Source of the DNA: Micromussa lordhowensis
Taxonomy: Eukaryota; Cnidaria; Anthozoa; Scleractinia; Lobophylliidae
Assembly (NCBI GenBank): GCA_964020085.1
Contig: OZ026604.1
Coordinates: forward strand, 21,403,894 to 21,467,893
DNA length: 64,000 bases
Reading direction: 5' to 3'
Position numbers and translations under genes: made by a program. A model generated the notes under the pieces. It did not search any database and was not told the origin of the DNA. It saw only the letters and a list, made by a program, of their open reading frames with translations. Positions 38,131 through 48,296 of the stretch are shown piece after piece. The stretch's first letter is position 1; each line of letters opens with the position of its first letter.

Positions 38131-38309
38131 GTACCTTAAGCTAAAATTCATTTCCCTTTATATGTTAGGAGATTGTACTCTCTTTCTATGTCGCTTTCAG
38201 TGCTTTTATTTTTAAACTTCTTGAAAAGGGCAGCAACATATTTTGTTGTCGCAGTTGTTCTTGCTGTGGGTTCTATCGTATATAAACTTTCTACCTGATC
38301 CCCTTACAG

Positions 38310-38423
38310 ATATCGATGACTGTGCAAGCCATCCCTGTAAGAACAACGGGACCTGCGCAGACCGAGTGAATGGATTCAATTGCAGCTGCGCACCAGGATT
38401 TAATGGCACACAATGTGAAACAG
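38310..38423 (+). CDS. Gene C EGF exon 2
   Basis: 114 bp, phase 1-1, six cysteines, [10 protein letters not shown] variant. Followed by an intron interrupted by a solo LTR. Confidence 0.85.
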
Positions 38424-38567
38424 GTACCTTTAGCTAAAATTAATTTCCCTTCATAGGTTCGGAGATTGTAGTCTCTTTCTATGTCGCTTTCAGTGCTTTT
38501 ATTTTTAAACTTCGTGAAAAGGGCAGAAACATATTTTTGTTGTCGCAGTTATTCTTGCTGTGGGTTC

Positions 38568-38985
38568 TGTACGTCTAGTAAACACTAGAAACAACGACGC
38601 CACAGTTCGAATGCACTACATTTAATCTCCTTGCACGTAAACGCGAATAAAAATAAAGGTGACGGTAGCGGTGTGATTCAACTGAAGAGATAAACAAGAA
38701 AAATGTCTAAGTACAAAATATAGCGACCAAAATGACGACGATATAAAGCATACTTACAAAACTGTGGCGATTTCCAACGGAACAAATTTCAGAATAATAC
38801 TTGGGGTTCACAACAGTGAAATGCAACTACGAAAAGCAGCAAACGTACTGCAGACAGCTAACAAGCACTGCGAAAATAATTATCAAGACCGCTTATGTAC
38901 TAGAGAACAAATTGCCATTACGTAATCCCCAGGGGTCACGGAGTAACGTGACACACCCAAAGCGTAGAAAGTTCTAGTCGCTACA
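38568..38985. mobile_element. Solo LTR (418 bp) with 5-bp target duplication GGTTC
   Basis: Begins TGTACG and ends GCTACA (TG...CA ends) and is bracketed by GGTTC at 38563-38567 and 38986-38990. The other EGF introns read straight through 'gtgggttctatcg', giving the empty site. No internal retroviral genes, so it is a recombined solo LTR of a Gypsy/BEL-type element (5-bp duplication). Confidence 0.8.
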
Positions 38986-39026
38986 GGTTCTATCGTATAT
39001 AAACTTTCTACCTGATCCCCTTACAG

Positions 39027-39140
39027 ATATCGATGACTGTGCAAGCCATCCCTGTAAAAACAACGGGACCTGCACAGACCGAGTGAATGGATTCAATTGC
39101 AGCTGCGCCCCAGGATTCAATGGCGCACAATGTGAAACAG
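39027..39140 (+). CDS. Gene C EGF exon 3
   Basis: 114 bp, phase 1-1, complete [11 protein letters not shown] instead of NGTQCETG. Confidence 0.85.
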
Positions 39141-39321
39141 GTAGCTTTAGCTAAAATTCATTTCCCTTCATATGTTCAGAGATTGTAGTCTCTTTCTATT
39201 TCGCTTTCAGTGCTTTTATTTTTAAACTTCGTGAAAAGGGCAGAAACACAATTTTGTTGTCGCAGTTATTGTTTCTGTGCCTTGTATCGTATATAAACCT
39301 GTCTACCTTATCCCCTTACAG

Positions 39322-39435
39322 ATATCGATGACTGTGCAAGCCATCCCTGTAAGAACAACGGGACCTGCACAGACCGAGTGAATGGATTCAATTGCAGCTG
39401 CGCACCAGGATTTAATGGCACACAATGTGAAACAG
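39322..39435 (+). CDS. Gene C EGF exon 4
   Basis: 114 bp, phase 1-1, consensus EGF copy; flanking introns also nearly identical to neighbouring units. Confidence 0.85.
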
Positions 39436-39615
39436 GTAGCTTTAGCTAAAATTCATTTCCCTTCATATGTTAGGAGATTGTACTCTCTTTCTATTTCGCT
39501 TTCAGTGCTTTTATTTTTAAACTTCTTGTAAAGGGCAGAAACATATTTTTGTTGTCGCAGTTATTCTTGCTGTGGGTTCTATCGGATATAAACTTTCTAC
39601 CTCTTCCCCTTACAG

Positions 39616-39729
39616 ATATCGATGACTGTGCAAGCCATCCCTGTAAGAACAACGGGACCTGCACAGACCGAGTGAATGGATTCAATTGCAGCTGCGCACC
39701 AGGATTTAATGGCACACAATGTGAAACAG
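39616..39729 (+). CDS. Gene C EGF exon 5
   Basis: 114 bp, phase 1-1, consensus EGF copy. Exons 4 and 5 with their introns form about 294-bp tandem units. Confidence 0.85.
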
Positions 39730-39922
39730 GTAGCTTTAGCTAAACTTCATTTCCCTTCATGTGTTAAGAGATTGTACTCTCTTTCTATGCTGCTTGCAGT
39801 GCTTTTATTTTTAAAGATCTTGAAAAGGGCAGAAACATATTTTTGTTGTTGAAGTTATTCTTGCTGTGGGTTCTATCGTATATAACCGGTTATTAACTTT
39901 CTACCTTATCCCTTTAAAACAG

Positions 39923-40036
39923 ATATCGATGACTGTGCAAGCCATCCCTGTAAGAATAATGGTACCTGCACTGACCAAGTGAATGGATTCAACTGCAGCT
40001 GCGCACCAGGATTTAATGGCACACAATGTGAAACAG
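39923..40036 (+). CDS. Gene C EGF exon 6
   Basis: 114 bp, phase 1-1, with CTDQV like gene B's exon at 9635-9748. Together with its 3' flank ('gtaaccgtaacagataacg') it is the direct orthologue of that exon. Confidence 0.85.
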
Positions 40037-40444
40037 GTAACCGTAACAGATAACGTGACCAACCTTAATAGTTCGTGTAAATAATAAAACAGCAATGTTC
40101 ACAAACGATTGAGAACCAATCAGAAAGTTATTTCGTAGTAATTGACAGCCACTGGAAAAGGACGAACAACGAGAAAATTGTCTTAGACTTCGAAGAAACT
40201 AAAAAATAAACCTTCTATCGAGTTGCTGTGAACCTTTTTCATTTTTTTCCAGCAGAAATTTTTTAGTCCCTTCATTCCAGCAAATTACCTTGTAAAAGTT
40301 TGCCTGTGAGCAAATAAATTGCATGTAAAATGTTATTGGGTAGATGAAATTGTTGTTGTTGTTGTTGCTAAACGCACTTGGGGGTGTAGCTCCAGGGTCA
40401 TAACTTTCAATGTGGGGAAGGGTGAGGTGGGGACAGATGAGGAA

Positions 40445-40600
40445 TAGCCCAATTTCGATATATTAAAATTCAGCCTAAAACAATAGACCTCACCACGAGG
40501 CTCGTGGGAATAAACCCCACAAACTCTGTAGTTATTCCCACGAGCCTCGTGCTGAGGTCTATTGTTTTAGGCTGAATTTTAATATATCGAAATTGGGCTA
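40445..40600. repeat. Perfect-type foldback MITE, TA target
   Basis: Two 69-bp arms (40445-40513 and 40532-40600) complementary except for one base, with an 18-bp loop. Ends are TAGCCCAATTTCG. The paralogous site near 63196 ('gaggaattaaacgg') lacks it, consistent with insertion at a TA, as for Tc1/mariner-type MITEs. Confidence 0.85.
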
Positions 40601-40706
40601 TAAACAGATGGGTATGCCTTCAGGGCTAAGTTTACACCTTCTATGGCCAGGTGGAGAGGAAATTAATGATGAGACGAGTTATTTGAAAGCTAAGACAAAT
40701 ATTTTA

Positions 40707-40774
40707 CTTAAGCAAGTGAACGAATTCAACTGCAGCTGCGCACTAGAGTTGAATGGAACACAATGTGAAATAGG
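40707..40774 (+). pseudogene. Half EGF exon
   Basis: VNEFNCSCALELNGTQCEIG with a donor-like end but no N-terminal half. Copy of 63302-63376 and 9049-9115. Confidence 0.6.
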
Positions 40775-41491
40775 TACTCGCTGTGAATGTGATCAGGTAG
40801 TATCATTGCATTGTGGACCTATCTTTTTAGGACTTCAGAAAACCAAATGGCAATGTACAGTATGCCTTTAAAGTTGGATTCGACTTTTCAAAGTAATATA
40901 TCAAACACAAGACCCAGTGTTTCATCGAGATATCCAAAGACGGAGAAGAGAGTCGAAAAATACGACGCGCACCGGAGTATTTTTGACGACATTCTTCTCA
41001 ATCGAAACAAAACTAAGGAGTAAATGGAGAAGTATAATCTTTAAAATCTATGCTAATTAGGAAAGGTTATCACGGTTGTGATTTTCTTTGTTTTTACTTG
41101 ATGAATTATTAATGAGTTTGAGAACCACTGGTAAAACTACGGCCAATAAAATGACTGCACAGTCATATCTGCATAGACATTATTCAACTTAAACTTGAAC
41201 ACGTTGAATGCCAAACCTCAAGTCTTACATTTTTGACGTTTTTCTGCTTCTAAATGCATTTGTCAGCGTTATCTTCAATGATAATCAATCTTAAACAAAC
41301 TTTCTTTAACACTTCTTTCATTCAGCCACCTTTCGTTTAGAATGTTATGCCTTAAAAGCAGACAGGATTTGACGGTCACACATGTAGTTTGTTTATTGTG
41401 TTTATGGGCGTTTCCTCGGTTTGATCTAAAACATAACAACGTAAGTTATTGCATTTTAATCCTTTCAATCTCATGTTGTAACACTGAACAG

Positions 41492-41605
41492 ATATCGATG
41501 ATTGTGCAAGTCATCCTTGTAAGAACAACGGGACCTGCACAGACCGAGTGAACGGATTCAACTGCAGCTGCGCACCAGGATTTAATGACACACAATGTGA
41601 AACAG
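41492..41605 (+). CDS. Gene C EGF exon 7
   Basis: 114 bp, phase 1-1, FNDTQCETG variant. Its 5' flank repeats that of EGF exon 1 ('cctttcaatctcatgttg'), marking a second round of block duplication. Confidence 0.85.
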
Positions 41606-41798
41606 GTAGCTTTAGCTAAAGTTTATTTCCCTTCATGTGTTAGGAGATTGTAGTCTCTTTCTATGTTGCTTACAGTGCTTTCATTTTTAAACATCTTGAA
41701 AACGGCAAAAACATATTTTTGTTGTTTAAGTTATTCTTGTTCTGGGTGCTATCGTATATAACCGGTTATTAACTTTCTACCTTATCCCTTTAAAACAG

Positions 41799-41912
41799 AT
41801 ATCGATGACTGTGCAAGGCATCCCTGTAAGAACAACGGGACCTGCACAGACCGAGTGAATGGATTCAATTGCAGCTGCGCACCAGGATTTAATGGCACAC
41901 AATGTGAAACAG
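41799..41912 (+). CDS. Gene C EGF exon 8
   Basis: 114 bp, phase 1-1, [10 protein letters not shown] like gene B's exon at 9635-9748. Confidence 0.85.
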
Positions 41913-42092
41913 GTAGCTTTAGCTAAAATTCATTTCCCTTCATATGTTAGGAGATTGTAGTCTCTTTGTATGTCGCTTGCAGCGCTTTTATTTTTAAACT
42001 TCTTGAAAAGGGCAGAAACATAATTTTGTTGTCGCAGTTATTCTTGCTGTGAGTTCTATCGTATATAAACTTTCTACCTGATCCCATTACAG

Positions 42093-42206
42093 ATATCGAT
42101 GACTGTGCAAGCCATCCCTGTAAAAACAACGGGACCTGTACAGACCGAGTGAACGGATTCAATTGCAGCTGCGCACCAGGATTTAATGGCACACAATGTG
42201 AAACAG
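42093..42206 (+). CDS. Gene C EGF exon 9
   Basis: 114 bp, phase 1-1, last intact EGF exon before the intron that carries the LTR and the Polinton. If transcription of gene C crosses the 20-kb element, the next exon would be the cbEGF at 63764. Confidence 0.85.
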
Positions 42207-42528
42207 GTAACCGTAACAGATAACGTGACCAACCTTAATAGTTCGTGTAAATAATAAAACAGCAATATTGACAAACGATTGAGACCCAATCAGAAATTTA
42301 TTTCCTAGTAATTGACAGCCACTGGAGAACGAGCGAGAAATTCGTCAACGAAAAAGTAAACCTTGTATCGAGTTGCTGTGAACCTTTCGTCATTTTTTTT
42401 CCAGCAGAAATCTTTTATCCGTTCATTCCAGCAAGTTTCCTTGTAAAAGTTTGCCTGTGAGCAAACAATTGCATGTAAAATGTAAATGGGTAAATAAAAT
42501 TGTTGTTGTTGTTGTTGTTGTCGGCTTC

Positions 42529-42534
42529 GTCCGC
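42529..42534. repeat. Target site duplication GTCCGC, left copy
   Basis: GTCCGC directly precedes the left terminal repeat and recurs at 62703-62708. Six-base duplications are the norm for Maverick/Polinton integrases. Confidence 0.9.
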
Positions 42535-42779
42535 AGTAGTGTAGGAAATGGGGGAACTAGGACATTTCTGGATTTTACGCATCTCAGCGTAGTTAGTGTA
42601 AAAATCTGAGTCTAAAATATATGATATAATACACTAAAACAGCGTAGTTATGCGTAGGTAGTGTAAGTAGCGTAGATATCGTAAAAATTAGACATACTAT
42701 TTTACGCACAAAAATGCCTAAAATGCGTAGGATAGTGTAGGATATAGTAAAATTTAGATTGTTCTCACGATGCGTAATT
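42535..42779. repeat. Left terminal inverted repeat, 245 bp
   Basis: Begins AGTAGTGTAGG and ends gatgcgtaatt. Matches the complement of 62458-62702 over all stretches compared, with no indel. It contains many GCGTAG / GTGTA(G/A) units, likely protein-binding subrepeats. The first gene's stop lies 3 bp inside it. Confidence 0.95.
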
Positions 42780-42781
42780 TT

Positions 42782-43771
42782 TTAAGACTTGATAAATTTC
42801 CAACCAGCGTTCTCACCACCTAGATGTTCACAGATTTTTTTCCAAATTTTATCATGTTCATAGAGTTTTAAACGATCTTTATACAATTTTAGCTTTGGTA
42901 AAAATTCATTATATCCAAGTATTTGACAAAATTTATAAATGATATATGAATAGGAAAAGAAATTTCTTCTATTTTTACCTTTAAATAATTCAAATGGCTC
43001 CTGAATTTGTAAAAACCTCATTTTCATTTTTTCTTCCATTATAGAAGTCATTTGTAATGGAGGTATTTTTGTTATTCTATACAATATTTGGGTGGTATGA
43101 TTATAATAATTTAATTTACGATGTTTTTTAAGATGTCTTTTGATATCTGATTCAGTTAACTTTTCCAAAGAATTTTCCATCCTTTTACGAATGATTTCTT
43201 TGAAAATATTATTAATAACATCTTCTGAGACTTTAAAACTTTCTTTGCCTTGGATATTGGCTAAACAGTCACAAAAATGATTATATCTTTTGTAATCATT
43301 TTCTGCGGTTTTTATAGATGATTTTTCTGGATTTGTTGAGACATTTATGCTTATTCCACAACTTAGACAAGTACTTATCCCTTCATCGACGTTCAATACT
43401 CGAAATTTTTCACATGTATAACAATAGTTATCTTCATTTATATTATTTTCACTGTATTGTAGTTCATCAGGGAAGATATTATATTTATACCTTTTATAAT
43501 AAGAATTATCAACAACAAAATGTTTTGCTCTATTTTCTGTATGTAAAAAAAGTAAAATAGCATTCTTTAATAAATAACTAGTACGAAGATTTTTGATATC
43601 ATTTATTTCATTTTCTAACCTTATTTGTTCAATTTGATCAATTCTAGAATAATCTTTTTTGATGGATAAATTTAGAATTTTTTTTTTTAAATCTGGTATT
43701 TTTTTTTCTTTGAGAACAATTTCTGAAATTTTTTTACGATGTAGATTGCCAATGGTCTCTTTGTTCATCAT
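42782..43771 (-). CDS. VLTF3-like late transcription factor
   Basis: 329 aa. In poxviruses and other nucleocytoplasmic large DNA viruses VLTF3 homologues drive late gene transcription. Seen: a zinc ribbon at about residues 117-140 (CYTCEKF...CLSCG), then NDYKRYNHFCDCLANIQGKE (about 157-176), the family's YKRxNHFxxxLxxxQxKE signature, and a helical C-terminal part with RFLQIQEPFELF and KIWKKICEHLGG. The N-terminal 100 residues are Lys/Ile-rich and helical. Start: two adjacent ATGs at 43771 and 43768. It is the most terminal gene, next to the repeat. I am confident of the family from the combined zinc ribbon and YKR motif; its target promoters are unknown. Confidence 0.8.
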   Translation of the reverse strand: MMNKETIGNLHRKKISEIVLKEKKIPDLKKKILNLSIKKDYSRIDQIEQIRLENEINDIKNLRTSYLLKNAILLFLHTENRAKHFVVDNSYYKRYKYNIFPDELQYSENNINEDNYCYTCEKFRVLNVDEGISTCLSCGISINVSTNPEKSSIKTAENDYKRYNHFCDCLANIQGKESFKVSEDVINNIFKEIIRKRMENSLEKLTESDIKRHLKKHRKLNYYNHTTQILYRITKIPPLQMTSIMEEKMKMRFLQIQEPFELFKGKNRRNFFSYSYIIYKFCQILGYNEFLPKLKLYKDRLKLYEHDKIWKKICEHLGGENAGWKFIKS

Positions 43772-43776
43772 AATAA

Positions 43777-43962
43777 TTAATATACTTTATTCTTTAAAGT
43801 AGAGTAATCTTCACTCTCACTGCTCGTTGATTCCTCACTGCTCGTTGATTCCTCACTGCTCGTCGATTCCTCATCTGAATCAGGATTATAATCACTGTCA
43901 CTACTATCAGTATCATGAAGTGGGTCTTCAGTTAAAAATTTTTTAAAATTAGGGACAGGCAT
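43777..43962 (-). CDS. Small acidic Ser/Glu-rich protein
   Basis: 61 aa with a tandem STSSEE repeat and many Asp/Glu; no fold predicted by eye. Its ATG (43962-43960) sits 5 bp after the polymerase stop in TAATATATATG, matching the start-proximal tract of the other genes, which supports it as real. The acidic low-complexity tail could act as an activation or charge-mimic segment for the neighbouring VLTF3 gene, but that is speculation. Confidence 0.55.
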   Translation of the reverse strand: MPVPNFKKFLTEDPLHDTDSSDSDYNPDSDEESTSSEESTSSEESTSSESEDYSTLKNKVY

Positions 43963-43967
43963 ATATA

Positions 43968-46900
43968 TTATGAAATATTAAAATTTCCATATGCATAACT
44001 ACTGATACCATCATCTAAAATATATCTTTTATCATCAAAAGGTGATAATGATACTTTATTAATTTGGTAACTAGATATCTGATGATACTCTGACCGGATA
44101 GTTCGCATCTTATGCCTCATAGTATTACATTTTTGTAAGGTATCACGATAATCAGAGAGAGATAATTCACTCTTAATGACATTCTTCTTGACACCTTTAG
44201 CAGTCTTGTTTTCCTTGTTTTCTGTCTTGTAACTATACATTTTACTTTTTAGACCAACAAATTCAGTGATTGGATCACCAGCTGCTTCATCTTTGAATTT
44301 ACCAATTACTTTTTTATTTTCTGCAAAAAAGAACTCTGACGATTTGGGATAATCACTATTGTCAAACCTTTCTTTATCTTTATATAAATCACTATAAAGA
44401 TCTTCTGCTTTTATATGGTAAAATAAAGAATCAGTATCAGTAAAAAGTAACTTTGCAACAGGGTATTTTTTTCTGATATAGTTGTAATGGAAGTCATACA
44501 TTAATGTTTTACTTAGATCTAGAATAGAGAATCCAACATAAGAGGGTTTATCTAAGACTAGTCTAGCCTTTTTCATTTGTACCCCAACTAAATTTTCATC
44601 AAATATTTTACTAGAAACATACATTGGTTGCCTTGTCAATTTCAATAAATGATCCGGATCAGTTTCTAATTTGATATTAGATCTTTTTCTTAGGTTTTCC
44701 ATGGTTTTGCCAAAAACTGAATTATTCATTAGTTTAAAGAAGTCTTTTTCAAAACTATTCTTAGCATTTGTTCTTTTTTTTGTGTTAAAATCAATATAAG
44801 GTTTCATCCAAGGTTTCTGAGTAAATTCTAAGACTCTGTGAACCTTTTTCAACTTCATACCAAGAGATAAATAAAGCTGTAAATTTTTGTAATGTAATAC
44901 ATACTTTTCTTTATTCTTTAGATTAGGAACCAACTTGTGAACTCTACCACTGCTAATATTTTCTTTTTCTTTTAAATCTTTGCAATACTTTGATAACATA
45001 TTATCAGTGATTAAAATCTTTTCTGGTGCTAATGGATAATCATTATGCAAATCGTGTAGCTCTTCTGGATATTCTAAATCTACTTCTAAAATGGCACCTT
45101 TTTTGGTATTATTTTTGTAATTTTCTAAGATGAAATCTTCAGAGTTAATCCATTTAAAATCTTTAGTTGGAAGTGACTGTGACATAGCCCATCCATAAAG
45201 ATTATTTGCATCTAAATACATTAAATAACTACTTTCATCTTCTGGATTATAACACTTCATATACTTGTTGTTTGCAACAGCATGTCTATGAGTAATATTA
45301 CTAATACCACCTCTCATTCCCTTTTCAATGAATAGTTGTTGATCTAAATCTGAAATTAAGTCTAGATTTATTTTTGTCATTCGGAGTAATGCATCCCATG
45401 ATAACCCAGGTGCAGAGTAATAATGACAGGGATCTAACCTATAATACTCTAGACAAGTCTTTCTAAAGCTTTCAAATACATCTGCTAATAGTAGAACATC
45501 TGTACGCAAATATAAATCATGATAATCACCTAAGTCTTTAATTTGGAATTCACTCCATACTTGTTTTGCGTGCTCATAGTCACTCTCTGAAATATTTGTA
45601 TCATTCAAAATACTATAAAAATCTTCTCTTGCTGGTAAAGACTTCTCACTGAATCGCTGGAATGAGTCCATGTAATCATAAGGGTAAACACCTTTTCGCT
45701 TTATTAATCTAAATTGATCATCATTTGGAAAAGCTTTCTTTGAATAAAAGAATGCATTATCACTTAAATTACTGCTTAGTCGATCTAAACTCTGACTCAT
45801 AAATGAAAAACTGTCAATGAAAGTCAAATAATTACCTAGTCTAAAGCCAATATATTTCTCAAAATTACTTGCTATAACATCAACATTAATATTAAAATCT
45901 TGTCTTATTAAATGACCAATATTTTGCATGATAAAATGGCAGTCATAACCTTTAAGATTATGAAATATTACTGGAATTTTTAAATTTTCTGCACTAATAG
46001 ACCATTTAAGATTACAATTACTATGAGCAGCACCACGATATTTACCTGTAATATGGCAGTGATCTCTAACTTTTTGTTTTGAAGGTTTATCTTTATCTTT
46101 TTCTTCATTAAATTTTCTCTCACAAATATGACATATAGTAGAATTTTGGAAATGTGTTTCATTTTTATCAGTCATAACTAATGGTTTCTGGAAATGTTCT
46201 ATAACTATTTTTATACAATCTTTTACTTCACTCAACATTTTCATGATAAATTTTTCGATACAATCTTCTCCACGGTATATTTCTACTGGTTTGGAATAAC
46301 TATTATCATATCTACAGACTAATTTATATCCGTAACTACAAGCCTTATGACTTTGATAAGTACTAGTGTAAGATTTATCATCACTAGGTAGGCAACCGTC
46401 TATTTTTTCTGTGATTGATTCAAAATCAGCGTAAATTACGAAAGGTGCAGGTAACATTTTTTTGTGAATTTTAAAATAAATTTTTGATCCTGCCTCGGGC
46501 ATCTTTATCGCTTGAGCTCCATTAAGGAGCAGGCAATCTTGCTTGTGATCTTCTAGGACACTAGCAGAACTACAACAATGTAGACAACGCAAACAAAAAT
46601 ATTTCTTTTCTTTGTGATCATTGAATGAAAACATAAATCGATCGAAATCCTTGATGAGCACATAGTGGCTCTTGTCTCCTTCTTCAATCCATAGTAATTC
46701 CAAGTGGTCTGTAAAATTAGTTTCTGATATTCTGATAGGATAAGCTTCTCCATCATAACCAAATACACAGATATTAATCTTATTTTGCTTTTCAATCTTA
46801 TAAATATCTTTTACAGTGACTGGAAAAGTGATACCAGTGTAATCTAACCGTTTGACAGATTCTCGATCTGCCTTGGTTATTCTTTCCGGATGAACTATAA

Positions 46901-47990
46901 GTGGATTTAAATGCCTATTATGACACCATAGGAAACATTTATTGTCTGTATTTTTGAGATTGATTAAACCCTTCATAGGGTTACGTAGTTCTTCAGGTAG
47001 TTCAATATATGATGATCCTCTTAATGGAAAGTAAGAGACAATATTAATGATATGTAATTTTACTGATTCAAATACCCAACCAGAACCTTCAGATAGCCAA
47101 ACAGCTATTAACTCTAAAATTCTTTCAATACCATTATCGATAGACTCTTCTATATCTAGTCTATTGGTCACCGTAAAAGGGCCAGCGTTAAAATAAGGTT
47201 CTCTGTAAATGACACCATCCTCAGTACTCTTTGATAATCGAACCCTTAGTGTAGTATTGTATTTAAATCCCCTTTTGACTGTTAATAATTTCATTAAAAG
47301 ATCAAATATTGCTCGTTTAGTACTATTTAACTGTACCCCTGGGTCATAAGTATTAATAATTGGCACTTCATAAGATTTGACATTACCTCTTAATGCATTG
47401 GATCGCTCAGTAATAGTGATGTCTTTAGGTATAAATTTCAAATTTCTTCTGAATTCTCTTATAGTTTCAGGCCTATAATATGGAGCGATTTGATCAATCA
47501 CATTTTTAACCTTTCTTTGAAGTCTTGTAGGTACAGGTTTTATAGGTCTTATTATTTTTAGCCTCGGTAAAGGCACTGGAGCGGTTGGTGGTTTTGTACG
47601 TGGTTTTGGTACTGGGGCAGGTGGTCTATATTCAGTAGGTCTTAATGGTTCTGGTAAATTGACTGAGGGACTTATCTGATCATCTATTAAAGTACCTCCA
47701 AGGTATGAGTCTCTTAGTCTCCTTTCTGCAATTGATCGGATTAGTCGATTTTCAACATAATCTCCATGTTTCTTAGATCTTAGTGGTTGTGGGTTGACAG
47801 GTGGGACTGGTAGTGGCTGACCTTGCGGACCTTTTTTTGCTTCATTAAGCTTATGAAAATCTGTCTTTAAATGCTGATATTTTCCCCCTTTTGAATATTT
47901 TTTCTTGCATGTATTACAATACCAATGAGATGGTTTTGGTAATGTGTCCACAGATATCTTTTTGGGTTTAATTTTAACTTTAAAATCCAT
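43968..47990 (-). CDS. polB: Protein-primed family B DNA polymerase
   Basis: 1340 aa, replicates the linear element using a terminal protein primer. N-terminal C2H2-like finger (WYCNTCKKKYSKGGKYQHLK, about 22-42), Pro-rich linker, then a large N-terminal domain. Exonuclease motifs: YADFES (about 520), HNLKGYD (about 680), YHDLYLRTD (about 825). Polymerase motifs: A, LDANNLYGWAMS (about 928); B, MNNSVFGKTMENL (about 1091); C, FTDTDS (about 1184); KxY-type KSKMYSY (about 1248). All catalytic acidic residues are present and there is no stop. Size is in the range of Polinton polymerases. ATG at 47990 follows a TATATATAG tract. Confidence 0.95.
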   Translation of the reverse strand: MDFKVKIKPKKISVDTLPKPSHWYCNTCKKKYSKGGKYQHLKTDFHKLNEAKKGPQGQPLPVPPVNPQPLRSKKHGDYVENRLIRSIAERRLRDSYLGGTLIDDQISPSVNLPEPLRPTEYRPPAPVPKPRTKPPTAPVPLPRLKIIRPIKPVPTRLQRKVKNVIDQIAPYYRPETIREFRRNLKFIPKDITITERSNALRGNVKSYEVPIINTYDPGVQLNSTKRAIFDLLMKLLTVKRGFKYNTTLRVRLSKSTEDGVIYREPYFNAGPFTVTNRLDIEESIDNGIERILELIAVWLSEGSGWVFESVKLHIINIVSYFPLRGSSYIELPEELRNPMKGLINLKNTDNKCFLWCHNRHLNPLIVHPERITKADRESVKRLDYTGITFPVTVKDIYKIEKQNKINICVFGYDGEAYPIRISETNFTDHLELLWIEEGDKSHYVLIKDFDRFMFSFNDHKEKKYFCLRCLHCCSSASVLEDHKQDCLLLNGAQAIKMPEAGSKIYFKIHKKMLPAPFVIYADFESITEKIDGCLPSDDKSYTSTYQSHKACSYGYKLVCRYDNSYSKPVEIYRGEDCIEKFIMKMLSEVKDCIKIVIEHFQKPLVMTDKNETHFQNSTICHICERKFNEEKDKDKPSKQKVRDHCHITGKYRGAAHSNCNLKWSISAENLKIPVIFHNLKGYDCHFIMQNIGHLIRQDFNINVDVIASNFEKYIGFRLGNYLTFIDSFSFMSQSLDRLSSNLSDNAFFYSKKAFPNDDQFRLIKRKGVYPYDYMDSFQRFSEKSLPAREDFYSILNDTNISESDYEHAKQVWSEFQIKDLGDYHDLYLRTDVLLLADVFESFRKTCLEYYRLDPCHYYSAPGLSWDALLRMTKINLDLISDLDQQLFIEKGMRGGISNITHRHAVANNKYMKCYNPEDESSYLMYLDANNLYGWAMSQSLPTKDFKWINSEDFILENYKNNTKKGAILEVDLEYPEELHDLHNDYPLAPEKILITDNMLSKYCKDLKEKENISSGRVHKLVPNLKNKEKYVLHYKNLQLYLSLGMKLKKVHRVLEFTQKPWMKPYIDFNTKKRTNAKNSFEKDFFKLMNNSVFGKTMENLRKRSNIKLETDPDHLLKLTRQPMYVSSKIFDENLVGVQMKKARLVLDKPSYVGFSILDLSKTLMYDFHYNYIRKKYPVAKLLFTDTDSLFYHIKAEDLYSDLYKDKERFDNSDYPKSSEFFFAENKKVIGKFKDEAAGDPITEFVGLKSKMYSYKTENKENKTAKGVKKNVIKSELSLSDYRDTLQKCNTMRHKMRTIRSEYHQISSYQINKVSLSPFDDKRYILDDGISSYAYGNFNIS

Positions 47991-48044
47991 CTATATATAA
48001 TAATATATGTCTAATTTTTTTTTAAATTCTTAATTTTTTATTTA

Positions 48045-48254
48045 TTATAAATCAATTAGTGTACCAGTAACTGGATTAGTGTATTTTAGAATGTTACGCT
48101 CATGTTTCTTTGTCTTTAGATGCATATATTTTCCTCTATAAGTGTAATTTTTTCCATTTCCACATACATCACAGTACCATTCAGTATTTTTCAGTCTCTC
48201 ATTTGTAATTTTGTTCCATTTTTCTCGTTTCAATTGTTCTTCTGTTTTTTCCAT
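48045..48254 (-). CDS. Small C2H2-type zinc-finger protein
   Basis: 69 aa: charged N-terminus then EWYCDVCGNGKNYTYRGKYM and HLKTKKH. This finger is clearly related to that at the N-terminus of the adjacent polymerase (WYC-x2-C...GKY-x-HLKT-x2-H), so one may derive from the other by local duplication. ATG at 48254 follows TTTATATAG. May bind DNA ends or assist replication (inference). Confidence 0.75.
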   Translation of the reverse strand: MEKTEEQLKREKWNKITNERLKNTEWYCDVCGNGKNYTYRGKYMHLKTKKHERNILKYTNPVTGTLIDL

Positions 48255-48296
48255 CTATATAAATATTTATAATATTCTAATTTTTTTAAATAATTT

